44,466 nt of DNA from Limnohabitans sp. (GCF_017848645.1 NZ_JAFEIF010000020.1:1-44466); one strand, 5' to 3'; counted from the first letter of the stretch, positions 1 to 9,541 are shown. Program-made: numbers and translations. Notes: a model not told the origin generated them from the letters alone.

Positions 1-366
1 AGCGCCGCGCATGTCTGTTTGCTTTTTGTGATGCCTGAATTGTCGACTGCACAGCTGAATTGGCGCTTTCAGTGCGTCAGTATTTCAGCAGCCTGTTAAT
101 GCAACGTAGAACGCCAACCCAGTCCCAAAACCTGGTCCGCGTCCACACAGCTTTTTTGAAATTGTCGCAACAGCTTTGCGCCATAGGTTTTAGAACAACC
201 CTGGTACCCGGCTCCTGCAACTCCCCACCCGCACCATCAGGCGCAGCAGGCTTGAAGCGTTCAACTATAACGGCGCAAATACCCCAAATTAGCTAAAAAC
301 CAGCTTCGCCCGTCCTCTCTTGATCGGCTGTTATACTGTTCATCCATACAGTATCCAGCGCCCCCC
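1..366. other. Upstream region without a convincing gene
   Basis: No coding region I can support lies here. The longest open frame (60-296, plus) gives a 78-residue low-complexity peptide that matches no family I know, and it is not UmuD, which often precedes umuC. The only clear signal is the LexA-type palindrome near the right end. The rest shows no repeat or RNA gene that I can see. Confidence 0.6.
334..353 (+). promoter_or_regulatory. LexA (SOS) box in front of umuC
   Basis: The sequence is CTGT-N8-ACAG (336-351), extended by TA on both sides to a 20-base palindrome. This fits the E. coli-type LexA consensus used by beta- and gammaproteobacteria. It lies 13 bases before the umuC start codon. 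The -10-like hexamer TATACT (332-337) overlaps its left arm, so bound LexA would block transcription. The inference is that umuC is induced by DNA damage. Confidence 0.85.
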
Positions 367-1674
367 ATGCTCGCCCTCATCGACGGCAACAACTTCTACG
401 TCTCCTGCGAACGCGTCTTCCAGCCCTGGCTGCAAGGCCGGCCGGTGGTTGTGCTGTCCAACAACGACGGCTGCGCCATTGCCCGCAGTGACGAAGCCAA
501 AGCCCTGGGCATCAAGATGGGCGCGCCTTACTTCCAGCTGCGCGAGCTCGAGCGCGACGCCGGCCTGATCGCCCTGTCGGCCAACTTCGCCCTCTATGGC
601 GACATGAGCGACCGCATGATGAGCCTGGCCGCAGGCCTGGGCCACAACCAAGAGGTCTATTCCATCGACGAAAGCTTTGTCGACCTCAGCGGCATCCGTG
701 GCGACCTGGTGCGCCGCGCCCGCACCATCCGCAAACGCATCCACCAATGGATCGGCATCCCGACCTGCATCGGCATCGGCCCCACCAAAACCCTCGCAAA
801 ATTAGCCAACGCCATCGCCAAAAGCGCCGAACGCAAACCCGGCAGCTACCCGGCCCAACACGCCCAAATCTGCCACCTGGGCGCATGCACCCCCGAAGAA
901 CTGCAGGCCCTGCTGCAGGCCACCGAAGTGGGCGACGTGTGGGGCGTGGGCCGCAAGATCGGGGCGCAACTGCGCGAAAACGGCATCCACACCGCGCTGG
1001 ATCTGCAGCGCATGAGCCCGGCCGCCGCCAAAGCGGGCTGGTCGGTGGTGCTGGAAAAAACCGTGCGCGAACTGAACGGCACGCCCTGCATCGAGTTCGA
1101 AGACGAACCCCCGCCCAAACAACAAATCGCCTGCACCCGCAGCTTTGGCCACCCGGTGACCGAGCTGATCGAGCTGCAAGAAGCCATCACCGAATTTGCC
1201 TGCCGCGCCGCAGAAAAACTGCGCAAACAAGGCAGCCACACGGGCCAAATCATGGCTTTCATCCGCACCAGCCCCTTCCGGCAACAAGACCCGCAATACA
1301 GCCGCAGTGCCAGCATCCCCCTGCCCAGCCCCACCAGCGACAGCGCCCACATCACCCAGGCGGCCAACGCCATCGTCAAACGCCTGTACAAACCCGGCTT
1401 CAAATACGCGAAAGCAGGCGTGATGCTGATGGACCTGCAACCGGCCACCCGCGAACAGCTGACACTGGACTTTGACGACACCATGCCCGAAAACCGCGTG
1501 CGCCTGATGCTGGCCATGGACCAGCTGAACCAGCGGTATGGGCGAGGGACGTTGAAGCTGGCCAGTGCGGGCGCTCCGAAGGCGATGAAGTTGTGGGCGA
1601 TGAAACAAGAGCGGATGACGCCTGCTTACACCACCGATTGGGCCAAGCTGCTGATGGTGGGCACGGACGCATGA
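367..1674 (+). CDS. umuC: Y-family error-prone DNA polymerase V catalytic subunit UmuC
   Basis: The product has 435 residues, close to the 422 of E. coli UmuC. It begins with the IMS-family motif IDGNNFY, placing the first catalytic aspartate at D6. The second acidic pair is in SIDESFVDL (D101, E102). A little-finger domain follows, then a QLTLDF stretch (364-369) that resembles the beta-clamp binding motif, and a C-terminal DUF4113-like end ([11 protein letters not shown]). It should carry out translesion synthesis as part of DNA polymerase V. There is no umuD directly upstream, although in many genomes umuD and umuC form an operon. The LexA box sits directly in front of this gene, so it is its own SOS unit here. 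A UmuD partner would have to be encoded elsewhere. Confidence 0.95.
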   Translation: MLALIDGNNFYVSCERVFQPWLQGRPVVVLSNNDGCAIARSDEAKALGIKMGAPYFQLRELERDAGLIALSANFALYGDMSDRMMSLAAGLGHNQEVYSIDESFVDLSGIRGDLVRRARTIRKRIHQWIGIPTCIGIGPTKTLAKLANAIAKSAERKPGSYPAQHAQICHLGACTPEELQALLQATEVGDVWGVGRKIGAQLRENGIHTALDLQRMSPAAAKAGWSVVLEKTVRELNGTPCIEFEDEPPPKQQIACTRSFGHPVTELIELQEAITEFACRAAEKLRKQGSHTGQIMAFIRTSPFRQQDPQYSRSASIPLPSPTSDSAHITQAANAIVKRLYKPGFKYAKAGVMLMDLQPATREQLTLDFDDTMPENRVRLMLAMDQLNQRYGRGTLKLASAGAPKAMKLWAMKQERMTPAYTTDWAKLLMVGTDA

Positions 1675-1710
1675 CCGTGCACAGGCTGGCCCTGTTGCTT
1701 TGCCCCTGCC

Positions 1711-2622
1711 TCAAGGCGGGCTGAGCCACTGCACGGCCATCTCGGTCAACAGGGCCAAGGTGGCTTGCTGGGTGAGGGTGCTGGGGCGTTGTGCGCTGAT
1801 GGCGGTGGTCAGCTGGATGTGCAGGGCCGGTTGCTGTAGGGGCCGCACCGAAAACGCCGAAGGCCGCACCGAGCGCATGACGGCGTTGCGCGGCAAGATG
1901 GCGTAGCCCGCGCCGTCGGCCACCAAGTCGAGGATGGCGCTCACGCCGTCGATCTCCAGCGCAATGAGGGGGCGGCAGCCGATGGCGGCCATTTCAGACT
2001 CCACATGCATGCGGATCGCGTTGGGGCGCGTGGGGATGACCAAGGGCAGGGCAGCGACTTCTTGCAGGCGGATGGCGGGCGGGGGCGGGTCTTCTTGCAA
2101 GCCAGGCGGGCGCGGTTGCACCAGCAGCAATTCCTCTTGCACCAGCGGGGTGTGCTCGATGCCTGGCATGGGGCTGGGGTTGTAGAGCACGGCGATGTCC
2201 AGGCGGCCGTTTTGCAGGTTTTCCTGCATCGCGCTCGACAGGCCTTCGCTGATGGACAGTTGGGCCTCGGGCATCTTGGCGCGAAAGGCCCGGGTGAGTG
2301 GCACCGTCAACACCCGCGCCACGCTGGGCGGCAGGCCCAAAGCGACGCGGCCTGTGAGGCCCGTGCGCACCCGGCCCAGTTCTTCCCGCGCCCGCTCCAC
2401 CTGGTGCAAGATGCCCCGGCCGTGCTCCAGCAGCAGCAGCCCGGCCTGGGTGGGGGTGGCGCCGCGCCCGTTGCGCACCAGCAGGTTTTGCCGCAGCTCG
2501 ACTTCGAGCAGGCGCACCTGTCGGCTGAGCGCGGGTTGGGCCACGTTCAGGGCTTGGGCGGCCCGGGTGAAGCTGCCCAGTTCGGCCACGCGCACAAAGT
2601 ATTCGAGCTGTTTGAGGTCCAT
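1711..2622 (-). CDS. LysR-family transcriptional regulator next to the protocatechuate genes
   Basis: This is a 303-residue LysR-type regulator. An N-terminal winged helix-turn-helix covers about residues 1-60 (MDLKQLEYFVRVAELGSFTR, then the recognition helix in AQPALSRQVRLLE). A periplasmic-binding-like effector domain makes up the rest. The gene is transcribed away from ligJ, with about 145 bases between the two starts. This is the classic arrangement for a LysR activator of the neighbouring operon and of its own gene. The likely ligand is therefore an intermediate of protocatechuate 4,5-cleavage, which is inferred from position only. It converges with umuC, 36 bases apart. The ATG at 2622 opens directly into the conserved N terminus, so the start is probably right. 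Confidence 0.9.
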   Translation of the reverse strand: MDLKQLEYFVRVAELGSFTRAAQALNVAQPALSRQVRLLEVELRQNLLVRNGRGATPTQAGLLLLEHGRGILHQVERAREELGRVRTGLTGRVALGLPPSVARVLTVPLTRAFRAKMPEAQLSISEGLSSAMQENLQNGRLDIAVLYNPSPMPGIEHTPLVQEELLLVQPRPPGLQEDPPPPAIRLQEVAALPLVIPTRPNAIRMHVESEMAAIGCRPLIALEIDGVSAILDLVADGAGYAILPRNAVMRSVRPSAFSVRPLQQPALHIQLTTAISAQRPSTLTQQATLALLTEMAVQWLSPP

Positions 2623-2766
2623 GGTGGGGTATTGGTTAGGCTGATTTTGTCATACCCAGGGCTTGGTTATGCGAATTTGTTCTAACTGGTAGATGTGCCG
2701 AGGGCTGGCGTTGGCGGGGTGAACCTGCACAATCTGCGCAAACCCCTTGCCCCATCAGGACTGCCC
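2623..2766. promoter_or_regulatory. Divergent control region between the LysR gene and ligJ
   Basis: Two dyads are visible. One is a 19-base imperfect palindrome at 2652-2670 (ATACCCAGGGCTTGGTTAT), a plausible LysR-type binding site. The other is TCTAACTGGTAGA at 2681-2693, symmetric at TCTA-N-C/G-N-TAGA. No -35/-10 pair stands out. A Shine-Dalgarno sequence AGGA (2757-2760) lies six bases before the ATG at 2767. Binding by the LysR protein is an inference from position. Confidence 0.5.
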
Positions 2767-3813
2767 ATGAGCCAAACGAACCCCTTGATCATCGACGTGC
2801 ACGGCCACTACACCACCGCCCCCAAGGCGCTGGAAGACTGGCGCAACAAGCAAATTGCAGGGATCAAAGACCCGGCGTCCATGCCCAAAGTCTCTGAGCT
2901 GAAGATCAGCGACGACGAACTGCGCGAGACGATTGAGACCAACCAGCTGGCCAAGATGAAAGAGCGCGGCTCGGACATCACCATCTTCAGCCCCCGCGCC
3001 AGCTTCATGGCGCACCACATTGGCGACTTCAACGTGTCGTCTACTTGGGCCGCGATTTGCAACGAGCTGTGCTACCGCGTGAGTCAACTCTTCCCCGACC
3101 ACTTTGTGCCTGCGGCCATGCTGCCCCAGTCGCCCGGCGTGGACCCGGCCACTTGCATCCCTGAGTTGGTCAAGTGCGTCGAGCAATACGGCAACGTCGG
3201 CATCAACCTGAACCCCGATCCGTCGGGCGGCCACTGGACATCGCCACCCTTGAGCGACAAGGCCTGGTACCCCATTTACGAAAAGATGGTCGAGTACGAC
3301 ATCCCCGCGATGATCCATGTGAGCACCAGCTGCAATTCATGCTTCCACACCACCGGCGCGCACTATCTGAACGCGGACACCACCGCGTTCATGCAGTGCC
3401 TGACCAGCGATTTGTTCAAGGATTTCCCGACGCTGAAGTTCTTGATCCCGCACGGCGGCGGCGCGGTGCCTTACCACTGGGGCCGTTTCCGTGGCTTGGC
3501 GCAAGAGCTCAAAAAGCCTTTGCTGACAGAGCACCTGCTCAACAACATCTTCTTTGACACCTGCGTGTACCACCAGCCCGGCATCGATCTGCTCACCAAA
3601 GTCATTCCGGTCAAGAACATCTTGTTTGCGTCCGAAATGATTGGCGCGGTGCGCGGCATCGACCCCGAAACGGGCCACTACTTTGACGACACCAAGCGCT
3701 ACGTGCAAGCCACGGCCAACCTGAACGACGAAGAGCGCTACATGGTCTATGAGGGCAATGCGCGCCGCGTGTTCAAGCGCTTGGACGATCAGTTGACCGC
3801 CAAAGGTCTGTGA
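2767..3813 (+). CDS. ligJ: 4-oxalomesaconate hydratase (amidohydrolase superfamily)
   Basis: The enzyme (LigJ; PmdE in Comamonas) hydrates 4-oxalomesaconate to 4-carboxy-4-hydroxy-2-oxoadipate in the protocatechuate 4,5-cleavage pathway. The 348-residue protein is an amidohydrolase-fold TIM barrel. Visible putative metal ligands are HGH near the N terminus (H12, H14), H184 in AMIHVS, H229 in IPHGGG and E290 in FASEMIG, where ordinary amidohydrolases carry Asp. The opening HGHYTTAPKALEDWRNKQIA is what I recall of LigJ proteins. A longer frame could begin at a GTG at 2695, but the ATG at 2767 has AGGA six bases upstream and gives the family-like N terminus. It is the first gene of the lig cluster, and ligK starts 29 bases after its stop. 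Confidence 0.9.
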   Translation: MSQTNPLIIDVHGHYTTAPKALEDWRNKQIAGIKDPASMPKVSELKISDDELRETIETNQLAKMKERGSDITIFSPRASFMAHHIGDFNVSSTWAAICNELCYRVSQLFPDHFVPAAMLPQSPGVDPATCIPELVKCVEQYGNVGINLNPDPSGGHWTSPPLSDKAWYPIYEKMVEYDIPAMIHVSTSCNSCFHTTGAHYLNADTTAFMQCLTSDLFKDFPTLKFLIPHGGGAVPYHWGRFRGLAQELKKPLLTEHLLNNIFFDTCVYHQPGIDLLTKVIPVKNILFASEMIGAVRGIDPETGHYFDDTKRYVQATANLNDEERYMVYEGNARRVFKRLDDQLTAKGL

Positions 3814-3842
3814 GCCATTGATTCCAAATTCAGGAGAAAACC

Positions 3843-4526
3843 ATGTACGAACTCGGCGTTGTTTACCGCAACATCACCCGCGCGGACCGCGCAGCCGCTG
3901 ACGGCCTGGGCGCATTGGGCTCGGCCACGGTGCATGAGGCCATGGGCCGCGTGGGCCTCATGAAGCCTTACATGCGCCCCATCTACCCCGGCGCGCAGGT
4001 GTCGGGCACGGCCGTCACGGTGCTGCTGCACCCGGGCGACAACTGGATGATGCATGTGGTGGCCGAGCAGATTCAGCCCGGCGACATCGTGGTCGCGGCC
4101 ATCACGGCCGATTGCACCGACGGTTATTTCGGTGACCTGCTGGCCACATCGTTTCAGGCCCGAGGTGCACGCGCTTTGATCATCGACGCCGGCGTGCGCG
4201 ATGTGAAAGAGCTGCACAAGATGAACTTCCCGGTGTGGGGCAAAGCCATCAGCAGCAAGGGTTGCATCAAGGCCACCATCGGATCGGTGAACATCCCTGT
4301 GGTGTGCGCCGGCATGATCGTCCACCCCGGTGACGTGATCGTGGCCGACGACGACGGCGTGGTGTGTGTGCCCCAGGCGCTGGCCGCCAAAACGTTGGCT
4401 GCCGCGCAAGCGCGTGAAGCCAACGAAGGCGAAAAACGCGCCAAGCTCGCGTCGGGCGTGCTGGGCCTGGACATGTACAAGATGCGCGAGCCCTTGGCAG
4501 CGGCGGGCCTGAAGTACATCGATTGA
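3843..4526 (+). CDS. ligK: 4-carboxy-4-hydroxy-2-oxoadipate aldolase
   Basis: This class II (divalent-metal) aldolase of the RraA-like HMG/CHA family cleaves 4-carboxy-4-hydroxy-2-oxoadipate to pyruvate and oxaloacetate, the last step of the pathway (LigK; PmdF in Comamonas). The protein has 227 residues, the usual size. The family signature [20 protein letters not shown] is followed by GVRD, giving R119 and D120 as the likely substrate- and metal-binding residues. A good Shine-Dalgarno AGGAGA (3832-3837) precedes the ATG. Order and strand match a single operon with ligJ and ligI. Confidence 0.92.
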   Translation: MYELGVVYRNITRADRAAADGLGALGSATVHEAMGRVGLMKPYMRPIYPGAQVSGTAVTVLLHPGDNWMMHVVAEQIQPGDIVVAAITADCTDGYFGDLLATSFQARGARALIIDAGVRDVKELHKMNFPVWGKAISSKGCIKATIGSVNIPVVCAGMIVHPGDVIVADDDGVVCVPQALAAKTLAAAQAREANEGEKRAKLASGVLGLDMYKMREPLAAAGLKYID

Positions 4527-4542
4527 TTCCATCATTCGTGGG

Positions 4543-4639
4543 GGGGCGATACGCGGCTGCGGCCGTGCCGGGGCTCATCAGTCCTTCGGCCAGCAAATCG
4601 CCCCAACACGGCCACAGCCGCGCATCGCAGGAAGCGATG
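4543..4639 (+). repeat. Structured spacer between ligK and ligI with interleaved inverted repeats
   Basis: The 140-base ligK-ligI gap holds two inverted-repeat pairs. Pair A is GGGGCGAT (4543-4550) with ATCGCCCC (4597-4604), a perfect match. Pair B is a 16-base arm at 4552-4567 with its complement at 4607-4622, one mismatch. Their order is A-B-A'-B', so the two cannot form simple nested hairpins together; they allow a pseudoknot or alternative folds. A third hairpin, CATCGC-AGGAA-GCGATG (4623-4639), has a ribosome-binding-like loop. The sequence is directly visible; a regulatory role is inference. Confidence 0.5.
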
Positions 4640-4666
4640 GCGTTTCGCATGAACAGGAGAAGACAA

Positions 4667-5605
4667 GTGAGCAAACCCACTACAGGTGATTTCACCAAAA
4701 CCGCTGGCTGGCTGGACTGGTACACCGGGCCATCCAAGCCGCGTTTTCCATTGCCCGCAGGCGCGGTCGATGCGCATTGCCACGTGTTTGGCCCGGGCGC
4801 AGAGTTTCCTTACGCGCCCGAGCGCAAATACACGCCGTGTGATGCCAGCAAGCACCAGCTGTATGCGCTGCGTGACCACTTGGGCTTTGCGCGCAATGTG
4901 GTGGTGCAGGCCACCTGCCACGGCGCAGACAACCGCGCCCTGGTGGATGCACTGGTCCATTCAAACGGAATGGCGCGTGGTGTGGCCACGGTCAAACGCA
5001 GTGTGACCGACGAAAAAATTCAGGCCATGCACGACGCGGGTGTGCGCGGCGTGCGTTTCAACTTCGTCAAGCGTTTGGTGGACTTCACGCCCAAGGACGA
5101 GTTGATGGAGATCGCGGGCCGCATCCAGAAGTGGGGCTGGCATGTGGTCATCTACTTTGAGGCGGTGGACTTGCCCGAGCTGTGGGACTTTTTTACCGCG
5201 CTGCCGACCACCGTGGTGGTGGACCACATGGGCCGCCCCGATGTGTCCTTGCCCGTAGACGGCCCGCAGTTTGCGCTGTTCCAGAAGTTCATGCGCGAGC
5301 ACAGCAATGTGTGGAGCAAAGTGTCTTGCCCTGAGCGTTTGTCGGTGACTGGCCCCAAGGCTTTGAACGGCGAGCAAAACGCGTACCAAGACGTGATCCC
5401 GTTTGCCCAACGCATCGTGCAGGAGTTCCCCGACCGCGTGCTCTGGGGCACCGATTGGCCACACCCCAACCTGAAAGACCACATGCCCGACGATGGCCTG
5501 CTGGTCGACTTCATCCCGCACATCGCGCCCACGGCCGAGTTGCAGCGCAAGCTGCTGGTGGACAACCCGATGCGGTTGTACTGGCCAGAAGAACTGAAAG
5601 GCTGA
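4667..5605 (+). CDS. ligI: 2-pyrone-4,6-dicarboxylate hydrolase
   Basis: This amidohydrolase-superfamily lactonase opens 2-pyrone-4,6-dicarboxylate to 4-oxalomesaconate/4-carboxy-2-hydroxymuconate (LigI; PmdD in Comamonas). The barrel start is DAHCHVFGP (D35, H37, H39). HMGRPDV, and GTDWPHPN near the C terminus with the catalytic Asp, follow. The C-terminal NPMRLYWPEE is also typical. The chosen start is the GTG at 4667: AGGAGA (4655-4660) lies six bases upstream and it gives 312 residues. In-frame ATGs at 4637 and 4649 are alternatives; the 4637 one has AGGAA three bases away inside a hairpin loop. The stop is two bases from the ligA ATG, so the two are probably translationally coupled. Confidence 0.92.
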   Translation: MSKPTTGDFTKTAGWLDWYTGPSKPRFPLPAGAVDAHCHVFGPGAEFPYAPERKYTPCDASKHQLYALRDHLGFARNVVVQATCHGADNRALVDALVHSNGMARGVATVKRSVTDEKIQAMHDAGVRGVRFNFVKRLVDFTPKDELMEIAGRIQKWGWHVVIYFEAVDLPELWDFFTALPTTVVVDHMGRPDVSLPVDGPQFALFQKFMREHSNVWSKVSCPERLSVTGPKALNGEQNAYQDVIPFAQRIVQEFPDRVLWGTDWPHPNLKDHMPDDGLLVDFIPHIAPTAELQRKLLVDNPMRLYWPEELKG

Positions 5606-5607
5606 AC

Positions 5608-6085
5608 ATGGCACTCGATAAACCCTACAAAGACGTACCCGGCACCATCATTTTTGACGCCGAGCAATCGCGCAAAGGCTATTGGCTCAACCAGTTTTGC
5701 ATGTCGCTCATGAAGGCCGAAAACCGCGAACGCTTCAAGGCCGACGAGCGTGCTTATCTGGATGAGTGGAAGATGACCGAAGAGCAAAAGCAGGCCGTGC
5801 TGGCGCGTGATCTGAACTGGTGCATGCGCACCGGCGGCAACATTTATTTCCTGGCCAAAATCGGCGCGACCGATGGCAAGAGCTTCCAGCAGATGGCGGG
5901 CTCCATGACCGGCATGACCGAAGAGGAATACCGCAACATGATGATCGCAGGCGGGCGCAGCATCGATGGCAACCGTTACGTCGGCGAAAACGGCAGCGCC
6001 CAAGCCCACAACCAGCCGCAAGGCGCAGCCGGGCAACAGTCCAGCGCAGCCGGGCAACAGTCCAGCGCAGCCGGGAAGAAAGTTT

Positions 6086-6087
<2 letters not shown>
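5608..6087 (+). CDS. ligA: Protocatechuate 4,5-dioxygenase alpha subunit
   Basis: This is the small helical subunit that caps the active site of the LigAB extradiol dioxygenase, which cleaves protocatechuate to 4-carboxy-2-hydroxymuconate-6-semialdehyde. The protein has 159 residues. Recognisable family stretches are IFDAEQSRKGYWLNQFCMSL and RDLNWCMRTGGNIYFLAKIG. The last 25 or so residues are a low-complexity tail holding two AAGQQSS units and a broken third, which makes it longer than the Sphingobium subunit (about 139 as I recall). The tail is encoded by a 21-base tandem repeat. The stop codon lies in the left arm of a terminator-like hairpin. The gene follows ligI by two bases and ligB starts 51 bases later. 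Confidence 0.92.
6023..6075 (+). repeat. 21-base tandem repeat (2.5 copies) inside ligA
   Basis: Two identical 21-base units (6023-6043 and 6044-6064) are followed by the first 11 bases of a third (6065-6075). The unit encodes AAGQQSS in frame, so a copy-number change would lengthen or shorten the LigA tail without a frameshift. The identity of the units suggests recent duplication. Confidence 0.9.
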
Positions 6088-7017
<930 letters not shown>

Positions 7018-7019
7018 AG

Positions 7020-7046
7020 CACTTGAGGTTCAAGTGAGTGATTTTT
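7020..7046 (+). terminator. Possible terminator after ligB
   Basis: CACTTGA (7020-7026) and TCAAGTG (7030-7036) form a 7-base stem with a 3-base loop, followed after a few bases by ATTTTT. It starts directly after the ligB stop codon. If active it would separate ligB transcription from the inserted ATPase gene. The stem is A/T-rich and short, so termination may be weak. Confidence 0.4.
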
Positions 7047-7082
7047 ATCCTTGCATTTTGATATTTGATGTAACAAAATACA

Positions 7083-8288
7083 ATGATGATTGATCGCCTA
7101 TTTAACCGTGAGTTGCAAGATCGCTTGGACTATTCGCCCGGTGTGGTCTTGCTGGGTGCGCGACAGGTGGGCAAATCCACTCTGGCGCGAGCGTGGGCTG
7201 CACAATCATCAAATGCGGTTTTTTTGGATTTGGAATTGCCTGAAGACCGGGCCAAGCTGGACCAGGCGAGTGCATTTTTTGCAGCGAATCGAAGCCGCTT
7301 GGTCGTGCTTGACGAAGTGCAAACCATGCCTGAGTTGTTTGTACAGCTTCGCCCCGAAATCGATGCTGACCGCAGGCCGGGACGCTTTTTGCTCTTGGGC
7401 TCAGCCAGCGGCGCGTTGTTGCGGCAATCGGCAGAATCATTGGCTGGGCGTGTGAGCTATTTCGAATTGCCGCCATTGTTATGGAACGAAGTACACACCG
7501 CCTCTGTCAGTCAAGACTCCACACAGCAGTTGTTGGCCCTGCAAGCGCATTGGCAGCGTGGCGGTATGCCCTTGAGCACAATGGCCAAAACCGATGCGCA
7601 ATCACTGCGCTGGCGTAACGACTACTTGCAGTCCATCGTGCGGCGCGATTTACCCGCTTTGGGCATCACCATTCCGGGAGAAACGCTGTGGCGCTTCTTG
7701 CGCATGCTGGCGCACCAACATGGGCAATTGTTCAATGCGTCGAGCTTGGCCGTGGCCATGGGCGGTATCTCCCCCATCACAGTGGGTCGCTACCTCGATA
7801 TTTTTTGCGATGCACTGATCGTGCGAAAAGTGGAGCCGTATTTCGTCAACTTGGGCAAACGCTTGGTCAAGTCGCCCAAAATTTATTTTCGCGACACGGG
7901 TTTGTTGCACGCCTTGCTGGGCATTGGCAATGCCGATGACTTGCAGGGGCACCCGATGTCGGGCTATTCGTGGGAAGGGCTGGTGGTGAATCACATCGCA
8001 GCCTTGTTGCCCTTGATGGCGGGCGGCAACGCCACGCTCAATTTCTACCGCACAGCAGCAGGCGCAGAAATGGACGCGGTGGTGGACACCGGCTCTGAAC
8101 GCATCGGATTTGAAATCAAACTCTCTAACGCGCCGCGCGTGACCAAAGGTTTTTGGAACGCCTGCACCGATTTGCAACTGAGCCGCGCTTATGTGGTCGC
8201 CCCCGTCAGCTCATCCTGGCCCTTGGCCGACAACGCGCAAGTGATCCCGCTGTTGGATGTGGCACGGGTGTTGGGGGTGCAGACATGA
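7083..8288 (+). CDS. AAA ATPase with DUF4143 domain, inserted in the lig cluster
   Basis: The protein has 401 residues, full length for the AAA_14/DUF4143 family. The N-terminal ATPase part shows Walker A GARQVGKST (G25-T33) and Walker B RLVVLDEVQ. The C-terminal DUF4143 part includes KLSN near the end, part of a PD-(D/E)XK-like region often seen in this family. The biochemical role of such proteins is not settled. The gene starts at ATG 7083 (or ATG 7086) behind an AT-rich stretch, and its stop overlaps the start of the pentapeptide gene (ATGA), so the two are probably co-translated. It has no known link to protocatechuate metabolism and interrupts the ligB-ligC order. Codons are more relaxed and A/T-richer than in the flanking lig genes. 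Lateral gain as a two-gene unit is inferred. Confidence 0.85.
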   Translation: MMIDRLFNRELQDRLDYSPGVVLLGARQVGKSTLARAWAAQSSNAVFLDLELPEDRAKLDQASAFFAANRSRLVVLDEVQTMPELFVQLRPEIDADRRPGRFLLLGSASGALLRQSAESLAGRVSYFELPPLLWNEVHTASVSQDSTQQLLALQAHWQRGGMPLSTMAKTDAQSLRWRNDYLQSIVRRDLPALGITIPGETLWRFLRMLAHQHGQLFNASSLAVAMGGISPITVGRYLDIFCDALIVRKVEPYFVNLGKRLVKSPKIYFRDTGLLHALLGIGNADDLQGHPMSGYSWEGLVVNHIAALLPLMAGGNATLNFYRTAAGAEMDAVVDTGSERIGFEIKLSNAPRVTKGFWNACTDLQLSRAYVVAPVSSSWPLADNAQVIPLLDVARVLGVQT

Positions 8289-9541
8289 GTGACCATCCTG
8301 ACCTCGAAAAGCTCCCGCTGGAGATTGATGGCATTCCTGTGCGCGAAACCATCCGAGAGATTTTTCGCAACCCTGAGAATGGCACCCCGGACAACATCAG
8401 CAAGGCGGGGTGTTTGGCGTTGGCGTTGAAGAGCAATGAAGTGGGACGGTATGAGTTGAGGTACATGCATGTGGTTTGGAACGCTTGGCGTGAGCATTTT
8501 CCGACATCAAAGAGTGAGGATGTTTTAAAAGATTTTAATAATAAAGTGAATTTCGAATTTCATGATTTCAATCATGATTATTCTGTATTGGCTCCTACTT
8601 TATTCGATTGCTATTTATTCGGTGATATGCCATCTTTTTGGGGGGTAAATTTTGGTTTTGTGAATTTTAGAAAATCAAGTTTTGGTTTTAAATCTAGTTT
8701 TAATTTTTCAAAATTTCAAAAATCTGCATGCTTTGATGAGTCGAATTTTGGTGCTTTAACTTCATTTAATAATGCTGATTTTAATTCAAAATTATCATTT
8801 AAAAGATGTAAATTTTTTGGTGCAGTAGATTTTTCAATTAACGATAAAAATCATGAAAAATTCGGCGGTGCTATATCTTTTGATAATTCGGTTTTCAGTG
8901 GACCGGTTTCGTTCAATGGTAGAAAATTTGCAGATACAACCAGTTTTTTTAAATGCAATTTTGCAGAAGTGCCAACTTTTCACAGTTGCGAGTTAAATCA
9001 GGATACAAGCTTTGAAGGCTCAGTTTTTCCACCAGCCACAGGAAGCGAAGAAGCAGCCCGTGCTTATCGCACGCTCAAATTGGCTTTCAGCAAACAGCAA
9101 GCCATTCGAGAAGAGCAGCGGTTTTTTCGTTTGGAGATGGAAGAAGAAACGCTGCGTGAAACAGGCCTCAAGCGCTTGCTTTTTCAGGCGTACAAGACAT
9201 TCAGCGATTACGGGTTCAGCATCACCCGCCCGCTGAAATACGGTGGCTTGGCCGTGTTGGTTCTCACAGCTCTTTATGGCCTGTTGTCTTGGCTGGGGCA
9301 GTGTGGCCTGAGCGTGCAGGCTTGCCACTTTGCTCCGCAATGGCTGGAATTTTCACTGTTGCAGACCTTGCCATTGCCTGGCTTGGACAAATTGAGTGAA
9401 GCCGCCAGCAAAGCGTTTTGGCCTCAAGGTGCCTGGTGGAGTTTCGGCTTGTCGGCGCTGGTCATCCTCCACAAAACCCTCAGCCTCGCAGTCCTGTTCC
9501 TCATCGGCCTGGCCCTGCGCAACCTCTTCAAACTCAAATGA
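8285..9541 (+). CDS. Pentapeptide-repeat membrane protein with an AT-rich core
   Basis: The 418-residue protein has three parts. Residues 1 to about 75 have no clear family. Residues about 80-240 are rich in Phe, Asn, Ser and Lys, with Phe recurring every five residues (e.g. FWGVNFGFVNFRKSSFGF), as in a right-handed quadrilateral pentapeptide-repeat helix. A helical linker (EEAARAYRTLKLAF to about residue 300) leads to two membrane segments, near 318-338 and 390-412, with a loop of about 50 residues between. The DNA of the repeat part is strikingly AT-rich: 11, 16 and 10 G+C bases in the 60-base lines at 8521, 8641 and 8761. Both ends are near genome-like. It overlaps the ATPase gene by four bases. 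Function is unknown; an envelope, defence or toxin role is possible but unproven. Confidence 0.8.
   Translation: MSDHPDLEKLPLEIDGIPVRETIREIFRNPENGTPDNISKAGCLALALKSNEVGRYELRYMHVVWNAWREHFPTSKSEDVLKDFNNKVNFEFHDFNHDYSVLAPTLFDCYLFGDMPSFWGVNFGFVNFRKSSFGFKSSFNFSKFQKSACFDESNFGALTSFNNADFNSKLSFKRCKFFGAVDFSINDKNHEKFGGAISFDNSVFSGPVSFNGRKFADTTSFFKCNFAEVPTFHSCELNQDTSFEGSVFPPATGSEEAARAYRTLKLAFSKQQAIREEQRFFRLEMEEETLRETGLKRLLFQAYKTFSDYGFSITRPLKYGGLAVLVLTALYGLLSWLGQCGLSVQACHFAPQWLEFSLLQTLPLPGLDKLSEAASKAFWPQGAWWSFGLSALVILHKTLSLAVLFLIGLALRNLFKLK

Noticed and set aside
60..296. 78-codon open frame before umuC, considered as umuD
   Set aside because: No Ser/Lys protease motif or cleavage site of UmuD, no LexA box in front of it, and no family resemblance.
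6023..6075. Tandem repeat considered as a CRISPR or integration site
   Set aside because: Units are directly adjacent without spacers and are in frame within ligA.
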